Positions 53,627 to 61,730 of a stretch of 64,000 nucleotides of DNA are shown piece after piece. This stretch comes from Nocardioides malaquae (GTDB lineage: Bacteria; Actinomycetota; Actinomycetes; Propionibacteriales; Nocardioidaceae). The translations under genes were made by a program, and so were the position numbers. Location of the stretch: contig NZ_JADCSA010000003.1 of assembly GCF_015070385.1 (NCBI RefSeq), positions 1 to 64,000 on the forward strand, given 5' to 3'. The notes beneath the pieces were generated by a model, which was not told the origin of the DNA, searched no databases, and was given only the letters and a program-made list of their open reading frames with translations. Each line of letters opens with the position of its first letter. Positions within the stretch are counted from its first letter, which is position 1.

Positions 53627-54745
53627 TCAGTTGGCGTCGGCCTTGTCGGTGCCGCGGCGCCAGCGGATGCCGGCCTCGAGGAACGGGTCGAGGTCACCGT
53701 CGAAGACCGCTGAGGGGTTGCCCGACTCGTGGCCCGTGCGCAGGTCCTTGACGACCTGGTAGGGGTTGAGCACGTAGTTGCGCATCTGGTCGCCCCAGCT
53801 GGCCTGGACGTCGCCCTTGAGCTCCTTGAGGTGGGCGGCCTCCTCGGCCTTCTTCAGGGCGAGCAGCTTGGCCTTGAGCACGATCATCGCCGCGGCCTTG
53901 TTCTGCAGCTGCGACTTCTCGTTCTGGCAGCTGACCACGGTGCCGGTGGGGATGTGAGTCAGGCGCACCGCGGAGTCGGTGGTGTTGACCGACTGACCGC
54001 CGGGGCCCGAGGAGCGGTAGACGTCGACCTTGATGTCGTTCTCGTCGACGTCGACCTCGTCGGTCTGCTCCAGCACCGGCACGACCTCGACCGCGGCGAA
54101 GGAGGTCTGCCGGCGGCCCTGGTTGTCGAAGGGACTGATCCGCACGAGGCGGTGGGTGCCGGCCTCGACCGAGAGGGTGCCGTAGGCGTAGGGCGCCTTG
54201 ACCGCGAAGGTGGTCGACTTGATGCCGGCCTCCTCCGCGTAGGAGGTCTCGTAGACCTCGACGGGGCAGTTGTGCTGCTCGGCCCAGCGCACGTACATGC
54301 GCTGCAGGCTCTCGGCGAAGTCGGCGGCGTCGACGCCTCCCGCGCCGGCGCGGATGGAGACCAGCGCCTCGCGGGAGTCGTACTCCCCGTTGAGCAGGGT
54401 GCGGATCTCGAGCGACTCGACCGACTTCTTGATGCGGTCGAGCTCGGTCTGGGCGTCGGCCATCGACTCGGCGTCGCCCTCGTCGGAGGCCAGCTCGACG
54501 AGGACCTCGAGGTCCTCGATCCGCGACTCGAGGCTGGTGAAGCGCTCCAGCTCGCCGTTGAGCTGCGAGAGGCGGCCGGTGATGCGCTGGGCGTTCTCCT
54601 GGTCGTCCCACAGGTCGGGCGAGCCGACCTGGTCCTCGAGCTCCGCGATCTCGAGACGCATCTGGTCGAGGTCGAGGACCTGACCGATGGTCTTCATGGT
54701 CGCGCTCAGCGCGCGGATCTCTGCGTCGAAGTCGGTTCCAGCCAC
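53627..54745 (-). CDS. prfB: Peptide chain release factor 2
   Basis: A 372-residue class I release factor for UGA/UAA. Visible are the helical N-terminal domain, the SPF-type anticodon tripeptide in [14 protein letters not shown] and the GGQ loop in [18 protein letters not shown]. The frame is continuous, with no internal UGA frameshift site as in E. coli. GTG 54745 lies 7 nt after TAGTCT. In many actinobacteria prfB directly precedes ftsE; here the metalloprotease gene intervenes. Confidence 0.97.
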   Translation of the reverse strand: MAGTDFDAEIRALSATMKTIGQVLDLDQMRLEIAELEDQVGSPDLWDDQENAQRITGRLSQLNGELERFTSLESRIEDLEVLVELASDEGDAESMADAQTELDRIKKSVESLEIRTLLNGEYDSREALVSIRAGAGGVDAADFAESLQRMYVRWAEQHNCPVEVYETSYAEEAGIKSTTFAVKAPYAYGTLSVEAGTHRLVRISPFDNQGRRQTSFAAVEVVPVLEQTDEVDVDENDIKVDVYRSSGPGGQSVNTTDSAVRLTHIPTGTVVSCQNEKSQLQNKAAAMIVLKAKLLALKKAEEAAHLKELKGDVQASWGDQMRNYVLNPYQVVKDLRTGHESGNPSAVFDGDLDPFLEAGIRWRRGTDKADAN

Positions 54746-54752
54746 GAGGGTG

Positions 54753-54758
54753 AGACTA
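54753..54758 (-). promoter_or_regulatory. -10 hexamer of a predicted leaderless promoter (prfB)
   Basis: TAGTCT on the minus strand, 7 nt before GTG 54745. Confidence 0.5.
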
Positions 54759-54852
54759 CGGCGCGGGCGGTCACGGTGTCGAAGCGACCACGGTGGGACG
54801 GAGCGGGACGTCGCCAGGCGCGGCCGGGGCCGGACGTGGGAGGGGCCGCAGG

Positions 54853-55350
54853 TCAGCGGCGCCCGAAGAGCTGGGCGGCATACCAGAGCCCGTCGTCACC
54901 CTTCGCGGCGGCGACGACGCCGAGGCGGTACTGCCGCCGCAGGATGTTGGCCCGGTGTCCCGGCGACTTCATCCAGCCCTTGCGCACGGCCGCGCGCCCG
55001 GTCGGATAGCCCATGGCGACGTTCTCGCCCACCATCGTCAGGTCGCAGGCCTCCAGGACGGCCTGCATGTCCTGGTGCCAGATCGAGCCCTGCCGCGCCA
55101 TGGCCCGCGCGTGCCGGCGGGCGTGCTGGCGCAGGCACCGGTCGCCCGTGAGCCGGACCCGGTCTCGCTTCACCCGCACCGCGTTCGTCGCCTTCTGCGC
55201 CGAGCGGGAGTACTTCTGGGCCCCGGTGGCCGCCTCGGCGGGCGCGGTCGGCGCCACGACCAGCACCGTCATCGTCAAGGCGCAGACGGTCACGAGGGTG
55301 GCCAGTCGGGACGCCGACCGGGCGAGGAGCGAGTGGGGCATGTGGGTCAC
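54853..55350 (-). CDS. Secreted CAP-domain protein (copy A)
   Basis: A 165-residue protein with a signal peptide (about 1-40, ending PAEAATG) and a CAP/SCP-PR1 domain: [39 protein letters not shown] with the Glu-Asn of the CAP cavity, [10 protein letters not shown] with the His, and a final WYAAQLF strand. The canonical CAP His-Glu residues are kept. GGAG before GTG 55350 supports the start. Function is unknown; CAP proteins bind sterols, lipids or glycans in other systems. A related gene lies 70 bp upstream. Confidence 0.88.
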   Translation of the reverse strand: MTHMPHSLLARSASRLATLVTVCALTMTVLVVAPTAPAEAATGAQKYSRSAQKATNAVRVKRDRVRLTGDRCLRQHARRHARAMARQGSIWHQDMQAVLEACDLTMVGENVAMGYPTGRAAVRKGWMKSPGHRANILRRQYRLGVVAAAKGDDGLWYAAQLFGRR

Positions 55351-55420
55351 GACGACGTCTCCGAGAGTCGGCTGCACAGGTCGGGTCGAGCGTACGCACC
55401 CGGTGGGCGCGCGAGACGGG

Positions 55421-55942
55421 TCAGGAAGCGGCGACCAGCATGATCCCGTACCACAGGCCGTCGTCACCGCGCCTCGCCTCGACGGCACCCACCCGGTTCT
55501 TCCGGTGCATGACCGCGCGCCGGTGCGACCCGCCGACCGTCATCCAGGCGTCGACCATCTTCGCGCCGGTGGTGAACCCGATGCCGAGCGCCTCCCGCAG
55601 ACCGGAGACCTCGCACCGCCGGGCGAGGGCCTTCAGGTCGTGGGGCACCATGCCCTGCGCGTCGGCGCTGCGCTCGGCGTAGGCCGCAGCGGCCTTGCGC
55701 AGGCACCGCTGGCCGGTGAACCGGACCTTCTTGAGGTCGGCCTCGGCGCGGTGGGCGTTCACCGCCCTCTGGGCCGAGGTGCGGTACTTCTTCTCCCCCT
55801 TGGGCGCCTGCTTCGCCGCCGCGGACGTGTCGGCCCCGGCCGCGGAGCCGTCGGGCGCACCGGCGCCCGATCCGTGGGCGGGCACGACGGCGAGCAGCAG
55901 CACCGTGCCCAGGGCGGCGACGGACGTGGCGAAGGACTTCAT
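55421..55942 (-). CDS. Secreted CAP-domain protein (copy B)
   Basis: A 173-residue protein with a signal peptide (KSFATSVAALGTVLLLAVVPAHG), a Gly/Ala/Asp linker and a CAP domain: QRAVNAHRAEADLKKVRF, LRKAAAAYAERSA, VGGSHRRAVMHRKNRVG, GLWYGIMLV. It aligns with copy A along the domain, but the GENVA motif of copy A is replaced by REALGIGF, so one CAP cavity residue is lost. AGGAG precedes ATG 55942. The pair probably arose by tandem duplication. Confidence 0.85.
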   Translation of the reverse strand: MKSFATSVAALGTVLLLAVVPAHGSGAGAPDGSAAGADTSAAAKQAPKGEKKYRTSAQRAVNAHRAEADLKKVRFTGQRCLRKAAAAYAERSADAQGMVPHDLKALARRCEVSGLREALGIGFTTGAKMVDAWMTVGGSHRRAVMHRKNRVGAVEARRGDDGLWYGIMLVAAS

Positions 55943-56061
55943 CGGACTCCTCATGACGGCGGGCTCCGCACGCTAGCGAGTCGGCGGCCTCGCGTCGAGG
56001 GATCGTCCGCAGCAGCCGGCCACCGGAGCCCGGGCTGCAGTCCGGCACCAGACCCCGGCAC

Positions 56062-56067
56062 TAGAGT
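56062..56067 (+). promoter_or_regulatory. -10 hexamer of a predicted leaderless promoter (CoA-transferase)
   Basis: TAGAGT lies 6 nt before ATG 56074. Confidence 0.5.
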
Positions 56068-56073
56068 CCGGGC

Positions 56074-57330
56074 ATGGACGTCGACCCCGCCGGTCCCGAG
56101 CCGCAGGAGCGGCCTCTCCCCCTCGACGGCATCCGGGTGCTGGAGCTGGGCAACTTCATCGCCGCCCCCACCGCGACCCGGATGCTCGCCGACTTCGGGG
56201 CCGAGGTCATCAAGGTCGAGCGGCCCGGCACCGGTGACGAGCTGCGCAACTGGCGCCTCTTCGCCGGCGAGACATCGATGCTCTTCCGCACCCTCAACCG
56301 CAACAAGCTGTCGGTGGAGCTGGACCTCCGCTCGGAGGCGGGGCTGCGGGCCGCCAAGGAGCTGATCGCGACCTGTGACGTGCTGGTGGAGAACTTCCGG
56401 CCCGGCACCCTGGACCGCTGGGGCCTCGACGCCGCCACCCTGACCGAGCTGAACCCCGAGCTGGTGGTGGCCCGGATCTCCGCCTTCGGCCAGACCGGTC
56501 CACTCGCCGCACGCCCGGGCTTCGCGGCCGTCGCGGAGGCGTACGGCGGGTTGCGCGAGCTGGTCGGTGAGGCCGACCGGCCGCCGTCACGGGTGGGCGT
56601 CTCCATCGGCGACTCGATCGCGGGGCTCCACGCCGCCTTCGGCGTGATGATGCAGCTGCACCAGCTCGAGCGGGCCCGCGCCGCCGGCGGGCGGGGGCCC
56701 TCCCCCACCGAGCAGCACGTCGACGTGGCGCTGCACGAGGCGGTCTTCTCGATGATGGAGTCGCTGGTGCCGGACGTCTCCGCCTACGGCGTCACGCGCG
56801 TACGCACCGGCGGACGCATGGAGGGCATCGCACCGTCGAACGCCTACCCCTGCTCCGACGGCGACGTGGTGATCTCCGGCAACGCCGACAACCTCTTCCC
56901 GAAGTTCATGCGGGCGATCGGCCGCGACGACCTGGCCGAGGATCCCGGGTTGGTGACCAACCAGGGGCGTTGGGAGCGGCGCGACGAGCTCGACGACGCG
57001 ATCGGGGCGTGGACGTCGGCGCGGACCCGCGCCGAGGCGTTGGAGTTGCTGGACGCCGCCGGGGTGCCGGCCGGGCCGATCCTCACGGGCGCCGACATCG
57101 TCGACGACGAGCAGTTCCTGGCGCGCGACATGGTGCAGCGGCTGCCGGTGGCGGTGGAGTCGGTCGACGACGTGCGCGAGGTCGCCTTCCCCGGCGTGGT
57201 GCCGGTGCTCGGTGAGAAGTCGGTGCCGGTGCGTCACGTGGGCCCCGACCTGGGCGCCGACAACGACTACGTGCTCGGCGAGCTGCTGGGGTGGCCGCCC
57301 GAGGAGATCGCCGCCCTGCGCGCACCCTGA
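56074..57330 (+). CDS. CaiB/BaiF-type (class III) CoA-transferase
   Basis: A 418-residue family III CoA-transferase. It begins GIRVLELGNFIAAPTATRMLADFGAEVIKVE with the nucleotide-binding fold, has LNRNKLSVELDLRSEAG, and VGVSIGDSIAGLHAAFGVMM containing the Asp expected to form the aspartyl-CoA intermediate. The acid partners (formyl, succinyl, carnitine or others) are unknown; no catabolic operon adjoins it. The message is predicted leaderless. Confidence 0.93.
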   Translation: MDVDPAGPEPQERPLPLDGIRVLELGNFIAAPTATRMLADFGAEVIKVERPGTGDELRNWRLFAGETSMLFRTLNRNKLSVELDLRSEAGLRAAKELIATCDVLVENFRPGTLDRWGLDAATLTELNPELVVARISAFGQTGPLAARPGFAAVAEAYGGLRELVGEADRPPSRVGVSIGDSIAGLHAAFGVMMQLHQLERARAAGGRGPSPTEQHVDVALHEAVFSMMESLVPDVSAYGVTRVRTGGRMEGIAPSNAYPCSDGDVVISGNADNLFPKFMRAIGRDDLAEDPGLVTNQGRWERRDELDDAIGAWTSARTRAEALELLDAAGVPAGPILTGADIVDDEQFLARDMVQRLPVAVESVDDVREVAFPGVVPVLGEKSVPVRHVGPDLGADNDYVLGELLGWPPEEIAALRAP

Positions 57331-57348
57331 TCCACCAGGACTCTGTGC

Positions 57349-57383
57349 GGCAGGTCAGTGTCACGTGGTGACACCTACCTGCC
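57349..57383. repeat. 16-bp inverted repeat with CACGTG centre
   Basis: GGCAGGTCAGTGTCAC (57349-57364) and GTGACACCTACCTGCC (57368-57383) are complementary at 14 of 16 positions around GTG. No T-run follows, so it may be an operator rather than a terminator. Confidence 0.7.
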
Positions 57384-57415
57384 ACACAAGCAGCGGATCG
57401 GCGCAGGACGTACTC

Positions 57416-57438
57416 ATACTCAGCCGAGATCTGAGTAT
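57416..57438. promoter_or_regulatory. Perfect 8-bp inverted repeat, putative operator
   Basis: ATACTCAG-CCGAGAT-CTGAGTAT is an AT-rich perfect palindrome with 7-bp spacing, 46 bp before the 57484 ORF. Its composition stands out from the GC-rich surroundings. Confidence 0.55.
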
Positions 57439-57483
57439 CTGCACTCTGCCCGCGCACCCGGGCCCGACGAGAGAGTCGGACCC

Positions 57484-57636
57484 GTGCGGAAAACAAACGG
57501 TTCGACAAGCGCCCTCGGTCAGGTACGACGCGTGGTCGCCGCAGGCGCGGTGGCCCTCAGCGTGGTCCTGATCGTCTCCGTGGGTGGCGAGTCCGAGTCC
57601 GTGAGCGACCTGCACGTCGCGGTGGTGACGGAGTAG
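57484..57636 (+). CDS. Possible 50-residue membrane peptide
   Basis: A GTG-started ORF with a basic N-terminus (RKTNGSTSALGQVRR), one hydrophobic segment (VVAAGAVALSVVLIVSVGG) and an acidic tail. GAGAG lies about 10 nt upstream. It has the upstream palindromes and a downstream hairpin (57647-57699) that would delimit a transcript. No homolog is known to me; it may be a small membrane or secreted peptide, or non-coding. Confidence 0.4.
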   Translation: MRKTNGSTSALGQVRRVVAAGAVALSVVLIVSVGGESESVSDLHVAVVTE

Positions 57637-57646
57637 TCCCCACCGA

Positions 57647-57699
57647 GCCGCGGCTGGTCTCGTGACTGTGCGGGGGCACCCACGAGACCGGCCCGCGGC
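57647..57699. terminator. Long hairpin terminator between convergent genes
   Basis: GCCGCGG-CTGGTCTCGTG (57647-57664) pairs with 57681-57699, with one bulged base, around a 16-nt loop. It separates the small plus-strand ORF from the minus-strand pilus-locus genes. Confidence 0.75.
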
Positions 57700-57702
57700 C
57701 CG

Positions 57703-58311
57703 TCATCTCCACCTGGCCAGGCCCCGGCAATGCTGCGGTGGTGTCGTGTCGCCGCAGACGATCATGGTGCCGGGCACGTGCTCCCGGAAGCGCCGACCCG
57801 CCACGTCGTAGACCACGACGACCCCCGGCAGGGAAGCCCCATCGCGGTCGGTCGCCACCGACACCACGATCTCGACGTCATCCCACTCATCCCCCGGGTC
57901 GGGGGCACAGGGACGGTCGACGGAGTGCCCCGAGGGCTCCGTGAAGACACCGAAGTCGGCCGCGCCAGCGGCGTACTCCTCGTCGAACTTCGGCGGGGCC
58001 CCCAACACCGAGCCGAGGCGCGTCTTCCTCGCCTGCCCAGCGGGCACGGTGTGCACCCACGCGGTGAACGCATCGGCAGGGAAGCCACCCAGCGGCGCCA
58101 CCTCGACGATCGTTGCCCGCCCGTTCTCGACACACAGGCTGAGTCCGCCGAACGTGCCCGACCACGACTGCATGTGTCCCTCCGGCGCCCAGAGGCTGAT
58201 GCCCACGTGGGCCCCGCCCACCTGGAGGGGGCCGTCGGCTCGCCAGTCGCCCTGGTCTGCGGTCGAGACGAGGAGGAGGGCCGCCACCACGAACGACGTG
58301 GCCGGCTTCAC
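57703..58311 (-). CDS. Secreted protein at the end of the Tad locus, unknown function
   Basis: A protein of about 202 residues with an N-terminal hydrophobic segment (ATSFVVAALLLVSTA) and a beta-rich mature part (QVGGAHVGISLWAPEGHMQSW, DDVEIVVSVATDRDG, VVVVYDVAGRRF). Cys occur as LCVEN, PCAPD, IVCGD and HCRG and could form two disulfides. GTG 58311 is chosen; a TTG start at 58335 would overlap the TadG-like stop (TTGA). It may belong to the pilus operon but no family is recognised. Confidence 0.6.
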   Translation of the reverse strand: MKPATSFVVAALLLVSTADQGDWRADGPLQVGGAHVGISLWAPEGHMQSWSGTFGGLSLCVENGRATIVEVAPLGGFPADAFTAWVHTVPAGQARKTRLGSVLGAPPKFDEEYAAGAADFGVFTEPSGHSVDRPCAPDPGDEWDDVEIVVSVATDRDGASLPGVVVVYDVAGRRFREHVPGTMIVCGDTTPPQHCRGLARWR

Positions 58312-58331
58312 CGTCTGCTGCCCGCCCTCCC

Positions 58332-58793
58332 TCAACGCAGCACCGTCACGGTCGCCCGGGCGGTCGCGGCGATCGTCGGGCTGGCCTCCACACCTGGCAC
58401 GGTGAGGGGGAGGTCGAGCGGCGCCCGCAGGGTCACGGTCACCACCCGCGTGGTCGGGTCGACCCGGACCTCGTGCTCCAGGCCCGGGTAGGTCCGCACG
58501 GCTCCGACGGACCGCAGGTGGGCTGCCACGGCCTCGTGCACCTGGGGTCCGCTCTGCAGCAGACGCTCCTCCGGGATGCCCTCGGCGTAGACGCCCACCG
58601 AACCCAGGTCGGCGCCCTGGAGCGCGGCACCGTCAGCCAGCGTGGTGAGGCCCTGGCGCTGCAGGTAGGCGGCCGACGCGTTGACGACGACGGCCACCAG
58701 GACCAGCAGGATCGCGGCGAACCCGATGATCATCGGAGTGATGGACCCGCCTTCGTCGCGCTGCGGCCGACTCACGCGGCTCGCCCGGGTCAC
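58332..58793 (-). CDS. TadG-like pilus assembly protein
   Basis: A 153-residue protein with one N-terminal helix preceded by RDEGGSITPMIIGFAAILLVLVAVVVNASAAYLQRQ, the TadG/Flp-associated signature, then LADGAALQGAD and a short extracytoplasmic part. Actinobacterial TadG-like proteins are much shorter than proteobacterial TadG. It overlaps the preceding TadE-like gene by 4 bp. Confidence 0.8.
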   Translation of the reverse strand: MTRASRVSRPQRDEGGSITPMIIGFAAILLVLVAVVVNASAAYLQRQGLTTLADGAALQGADLGSVGVYAEGIPEERLLQSGPQVHEAVAAHLRSVGAVRTYPGLEHEVRVDPTTRVVTVTLRAPLDLPLTVPGVEASPTIAATARATVTVLR

Positions 58794-59254
58794 CCGCTCA
58801 CCCCTTCCACGTACTGGCCGATGGGCACGCGGTGGACCGACTCGAGAGCGAAGTCGGTGCGGGCGTCACGGAAGACCTCGGGCATGGCAGGCAGCTCCAC
58901 CCCCGACCGGATCGTCACCGTCACCACCGACGTACCGGCGAGGCACTGTCCACGTCCGAGGCTGCAGGTCACCTCGACCTCGAGGGGCATGTCGGGCGCC
59001 CCCTGGTCCTCCAACGTGCGACGCGCCGCCTCTGTGGCGCGCTGCCGGGCGGTCTGCTCGTCGGGCGCCAGGGCGTACGCCCGCCCCGCCGCCCGCGCGG
59101 CCGCACTGACCGCGAAGGCACCGCGTTGCACCTCGAAGACGGAGAGCACGATCCACACCAGCGGCACCAGCAGCAGGATCCCCAGCCACACGAACTCCAC
59201 CACCGCGCTCCCGGACTCGTCCCGACGCCGGGTCGGGAGCCACAGCCGCCTCAC
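58790..59254 (-). CDS. TadE-like minor pseudopilin (second)
   Basis: A 154-residue protein with the TadE motif DESGSAVVEFVWLGILLLVPLVWIVLSVFEVQRGAF (Glu at position +5 of the hydrophobic segment kept) and a Cys pair (TCSLGRGQC) in the extracytoplasmic part. GTG 59254 overlaps the upstream TadE stop (GTGA). It is predicted to be a minor component of the Flp/Tad pilus. Confidence 0.82.
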   Translation of the reverse strand: MRRLWLPTRRRDESGSAVVEFVWLGILLLVPLVWIVLSVFEVQRGAFAVSAAARAAGRAYALAPDEQTARQRATEAARRTLEDQGAPDMPLEVEVTCSLGRGQCLAGTSVVTVTIRSGVELPAMPEVFRDARTDFALESVHRVPIGQYVEGVSG

Positions 59255-59658
59255 GGCGCCGCCGCCGACGGGTCGGGCTCGATGACGGCGCTGCCCGACA
59301 CCTCGAACCCCACGCCGGGTCCACCCAGCCCCAGGGCCGGCACGTCGACCTCCACCACGACCCGGTAGGCCGGAGCACCGGCGAACTCGACCGCCTCGAT
59401 CCGACTGTCGGTCACGAACCGCGACGACACGGCACCGGTCCACTGCTGCCGGGTGCGCTCCAGCCCGTCCTGCGGGCTCGCGCCCCAGGCCGCTGCGTGG
59501 CGGGCCCCCTCCGAGGCAGCCAGGGCGACAGTGTTGCGCACGTAGAGCACCAGCGAGACCTGCATGATCGCGAGCACCAAGGGCACCAGGACCAGCATCA
59601 CGAGCACGAAGTCGACGACCGCGGTGCCCTGCTCGTCCCGGCGGCGCGACGCCAGCAC
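59251..59658 (-). CDS. TadE-like minor pseudopilin (first)
   Basis: A 135-residue protein with RRDEQGTAVVDFVLVMLVLVPLVLAIMQVSLVLYVRN (Asp replaces the usual Glu after the processing-like Gly) and NTVALAASEGARHAAAWG, typical of TadE. It lies in the tad operon, 1 bp after the pilin-like gene. Confidence 0.85.
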   Translation of the reverse strand: MLASRRRDEQGTAVVDFVLVMLVLVPLVLAIMQVSLVLYVRNTVALAASEGARHAAAWGASPQDGLERTRQQWTGAVSSRFVTDSRIEAVEFAGAPAYRVVVEVDVPALGLGGPGVGFEVSGSAVIEPDPSAAAP

Positions 59659-59659
59659 C

Positions 59660-59875
59660 TCAGTTGGCGACGCGACCGAGGGCCTGTCGCATCATCGACT
59701 CGAGCTCGGGGCCGACGAAGAGCTGCAACGCCACGACGATGCCGACCGTCATCACGGTGATCATCACCCAGCCGGGCACGTCGCCGCGCTCGGTGCGACG
59801 CTCACGGAAGGCGTCGCGGCTCAGGGCCGCCATCTGGACGAGAAGACGGATGCTGGTGCGGGACGTGGACTGCAT
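59660..59875 (-). CDS. Small pilin-like protein of the Tad locus
   Basis: A 71-residue protein with a hydrophilic N-terminus (QMAALSRDAFRERRTERGD), a hydrophobic helix (VPGWVMITVMTVGIVVALQLFV) and a short C-terminus. It stands where Flp pilin is found in tad loci, but the Gly/Glu-Tyr processing motif of Flp (GxxxxEY) is absent; RGDVPGW occupies that position. It is possibly the major pilin of a divergent type or an accessory membrane peptide. Confidence 0.7.
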   Translation of the reverse strand: MQSTSRTSIRLLVQMAALSRDAFRERRTERGDVPGWVMITVMTVGIVVALQLFVGPELESMMRQALGRVAN

Positions 59876-59928
59876 GGTTCCTCCGAGGTGCGAGTGCGAT
59901 GGATCGAGCTGGGTCTGGGTGAGAGGAG

Positions 59929-60879
59929 TCAGGGAGTCGTGAGGCTCAACCCGACGAAGCCGGGGAAGAGCGCGAAGAGGATCACGACGGGAAGCACGAG
60001 GAAGACGACCGGCACGAGCATGAAGACCTCGCGGCGCGCCGCCGACTCGATGAGAGCCCGGCGTCCGGCCTCACGGACGTCGCCGGCCTGGGCGTGCAGG
60101 ACGTCGGCCAGGGGCGTGCCGCGCTCGATGGCGATGGCCACCCCTTGGGCGAACTGGGCGACGACGGGCACACCGGTGGTGCGGGAGAGCTGCTCGAAGG
60201 CGGAGGCGACCGGTTCACCGGTGCGGATGTCGGCCAGCACCCGCGTGAGGTCGCGCGACAGCTCCCCGCTGCTGCGGCCGACCACCCGGTCGAGGGCCGC
60301 GACCGGCCCCTCTCCCGAGGCCACCGCCAGGGCCAACAGCTCGGCGAGCACCGGGAACTCCGCCAGGATCGCGCGGTCCCGCTCGACGGCCTGGGTGCTG
60401 AGCCGCTGGTCGCGCGCGATCACCCCGCCGGCGAAGGCGCACAGGCAGAGCAGCAGCGAGAGGACGATCTGCCCCTGACCGCCGACGGCGGCGATGATCC
60501 GCCAGGCCGCGGCGACCGCGAAGGCGCTCAGGCCCCAGACCACCTGCTCCACCCGGAAGTCGTGCACCGAGATGTCGAGCCCGGCCCGCTCGAGCCGCCG
60601 CTCGACCGAGTGCGCGCCACCCAGCACCCGCTCCACCCCGTCGGCCGCACGCCGCAACGCGGGCCGGGCAATGCCCGACGCGGCGGCCCACGGGGAGTCG
60701 CTCGGGGGGCGTACGACCTGGCGGGACCGGACCTCGTCGCGTCGCGGCAGGTCGGTGATCCACGGCGTCACCCGCAGCTCCAACGGCGTGCGCCGGATGA
60801 TGACCACCCGCCACGCCACCAGCAGCAGGCCGCTGCCACAGAGCGCTCCCAGGACGGCCCCGGCCAGGGAGGGGCTCAC
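59929..60879 (-). CDS. tadC: Tad pilus inner-membrane protein TadC (GspF fold)
   Basis: A 316-residue membrane protein with a T2SSF domain: an N-terminal helix, then ERLERAGLD, cytosolic helices with LAEFPVLAELLALAVASGEGPVAAL and ADIRTGEPVASAFEQLSRTTGVPVV, and two C-terminal helices (VFMLVPVVFLVLPVVILFALFPGF). It forms the pilus assembly platform with TadB. GTG 60879 overlaps the tadB stop by 4 bp. Confidence 0.9.
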   Translation of the reverse strand: MSPSLAGAVLGALCGSGLLLVAWRVVIIRRTPLELRVTPWITDLPRRDEVRSRQVVRPPSDSPWAAASGIARPALRRAADGVERVLGGAHSVERRLERAGLDISVHDFRVEQVVWGLSAFAVAAAWRIIAAVGGQGQIVLSLLLCLCAFAGGVIARDQRLSTQAVERDRAILAEFPVLAELLALAVASGEGPVAALDRVVGRSSGELSRDLTRVLADIRTGEPVASAFEQLSRTTGVPVVAQFAQGVAIAIERGTPLADVLHAQAGDVREAGRRALIESAARREVFMLVPVVFLVLPVVILFALFPGFVGLSLTTP

Positions 60880-61730
60880 GCGAGGATCCGACGTTCGACC
60901 GGCAGGCGCCCGATCCGCACCATGGCGGCGTACGCACCCACGCAGGCCGCGGCGCCGACCGCCAGGACCAGCACCCCGGTGGGTGAGGAGTAGCGGATGA
61001 TGACGTCGGACTGGAACGCCATGAGGAGGAGCACGACCCACGGCGCGGCCACGGCCAGACGCGCGCCGTTGACCGTCCACGCCTGCCGGGCCTGCAGCTC
61101 CGAGCGGGTGCGCGCCTCCTCGCGCAGATAGTGGGAGAGGTTGCGCAGCAGGCGGCCGAGGTCTCCTCCACCGACCTCGCGCGCCACGCGCAAGCCCTCC
61201 ACCATCCGGTCGCCGACCGGGTCGGCGAGCCGGACCTTCAACCGGTCAAGCGCCTCGCCGAAGCCTCCGCTCACCTGGTAGTCGAGCGCGAACTGGGCGA
61301 AGGCGTCCCGCAGCGGCTCGGGGCCACTGGTCGCCAGACCGCTCAGGGCGTCCGGTAGCGAGAGGCCCGCACGCACCGCGGACGCCAGGTTGTCGACGGC
61401 CTCGGGCCACACCTGGGCGAACTCCTGCTGCCGCACCCGGGCCCGACGTTGCACGGCCACGTAGGGCGAGGCAGTGGCCATCAGCCCGAACACCAGGGAG
61501 ACCGGGAGGGTCGCGGAGACGACCTGGACCACCACGAAGGCGACGAACCCCAGCCCCAGGGCCAACACAGTGACGCTGGACGCAGTGACGTGGCCCAGCC
61601 CCGCGCGCGCCAGGAGCTCGCCGAACGCTCCGGGCCCCGTTGCCTCCTCGCGGGTCGCCCGGGGCAGCGCGAACGCCGACCAGACGAGCAGCGCGCCCAC
61701 GCCGAAGCCGAGCCCGACCAGGACGCCCAT
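60876..61730 (-). CDS. tadB: Tad pilus inner-membrane protein TadB (GspF fold)
   Basis: A 284-residue membrane protein with T2SSF domain: WPEAVDNLASAVRAGLSLPDALSGL, FALDYQVSGGFGEALDRLKVRLADPVGDRM, LRNLSHYLREEARTRSELQARQAWT. Helices lie near residues 5-22, 60-95, 235-250 and 255-275. ATG 61730 shares one base with the cpaF stop, so the genes are coupled. The open frame to 62051 is not supported. Confidence 0.9.
   Translation of the reverse strand: MGVLVGLGFGVGALLVWSAFALPRATREEATGPGAFGELLARAGLGHVTASSVTVLALGLGFVAFVVVQVVSATLPVSLVFGLMATASPYVAVQRRARVRQQEFAQVWPEAVDNLASAVRAGLSLPDALSGLATSGPEPLRDAFAQFALDYQVSGGFGEALDRLKVRLADPVGDRMVEGLRVAREVGGGDLGRLLRNLSHYLREEARTRSELQARQAWTVNGARLAVAAPWVVLLLMAFQSDVIIRYSSPTGVLVLAVGAAACVGAYAAMVRIGRLPVERRILA

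Noticed and set aside
54600-54745. Programmed +1 frameshift in prfB
   Set aside because: The reading frame is continuous and no in-frame UGA with slippery site is present.
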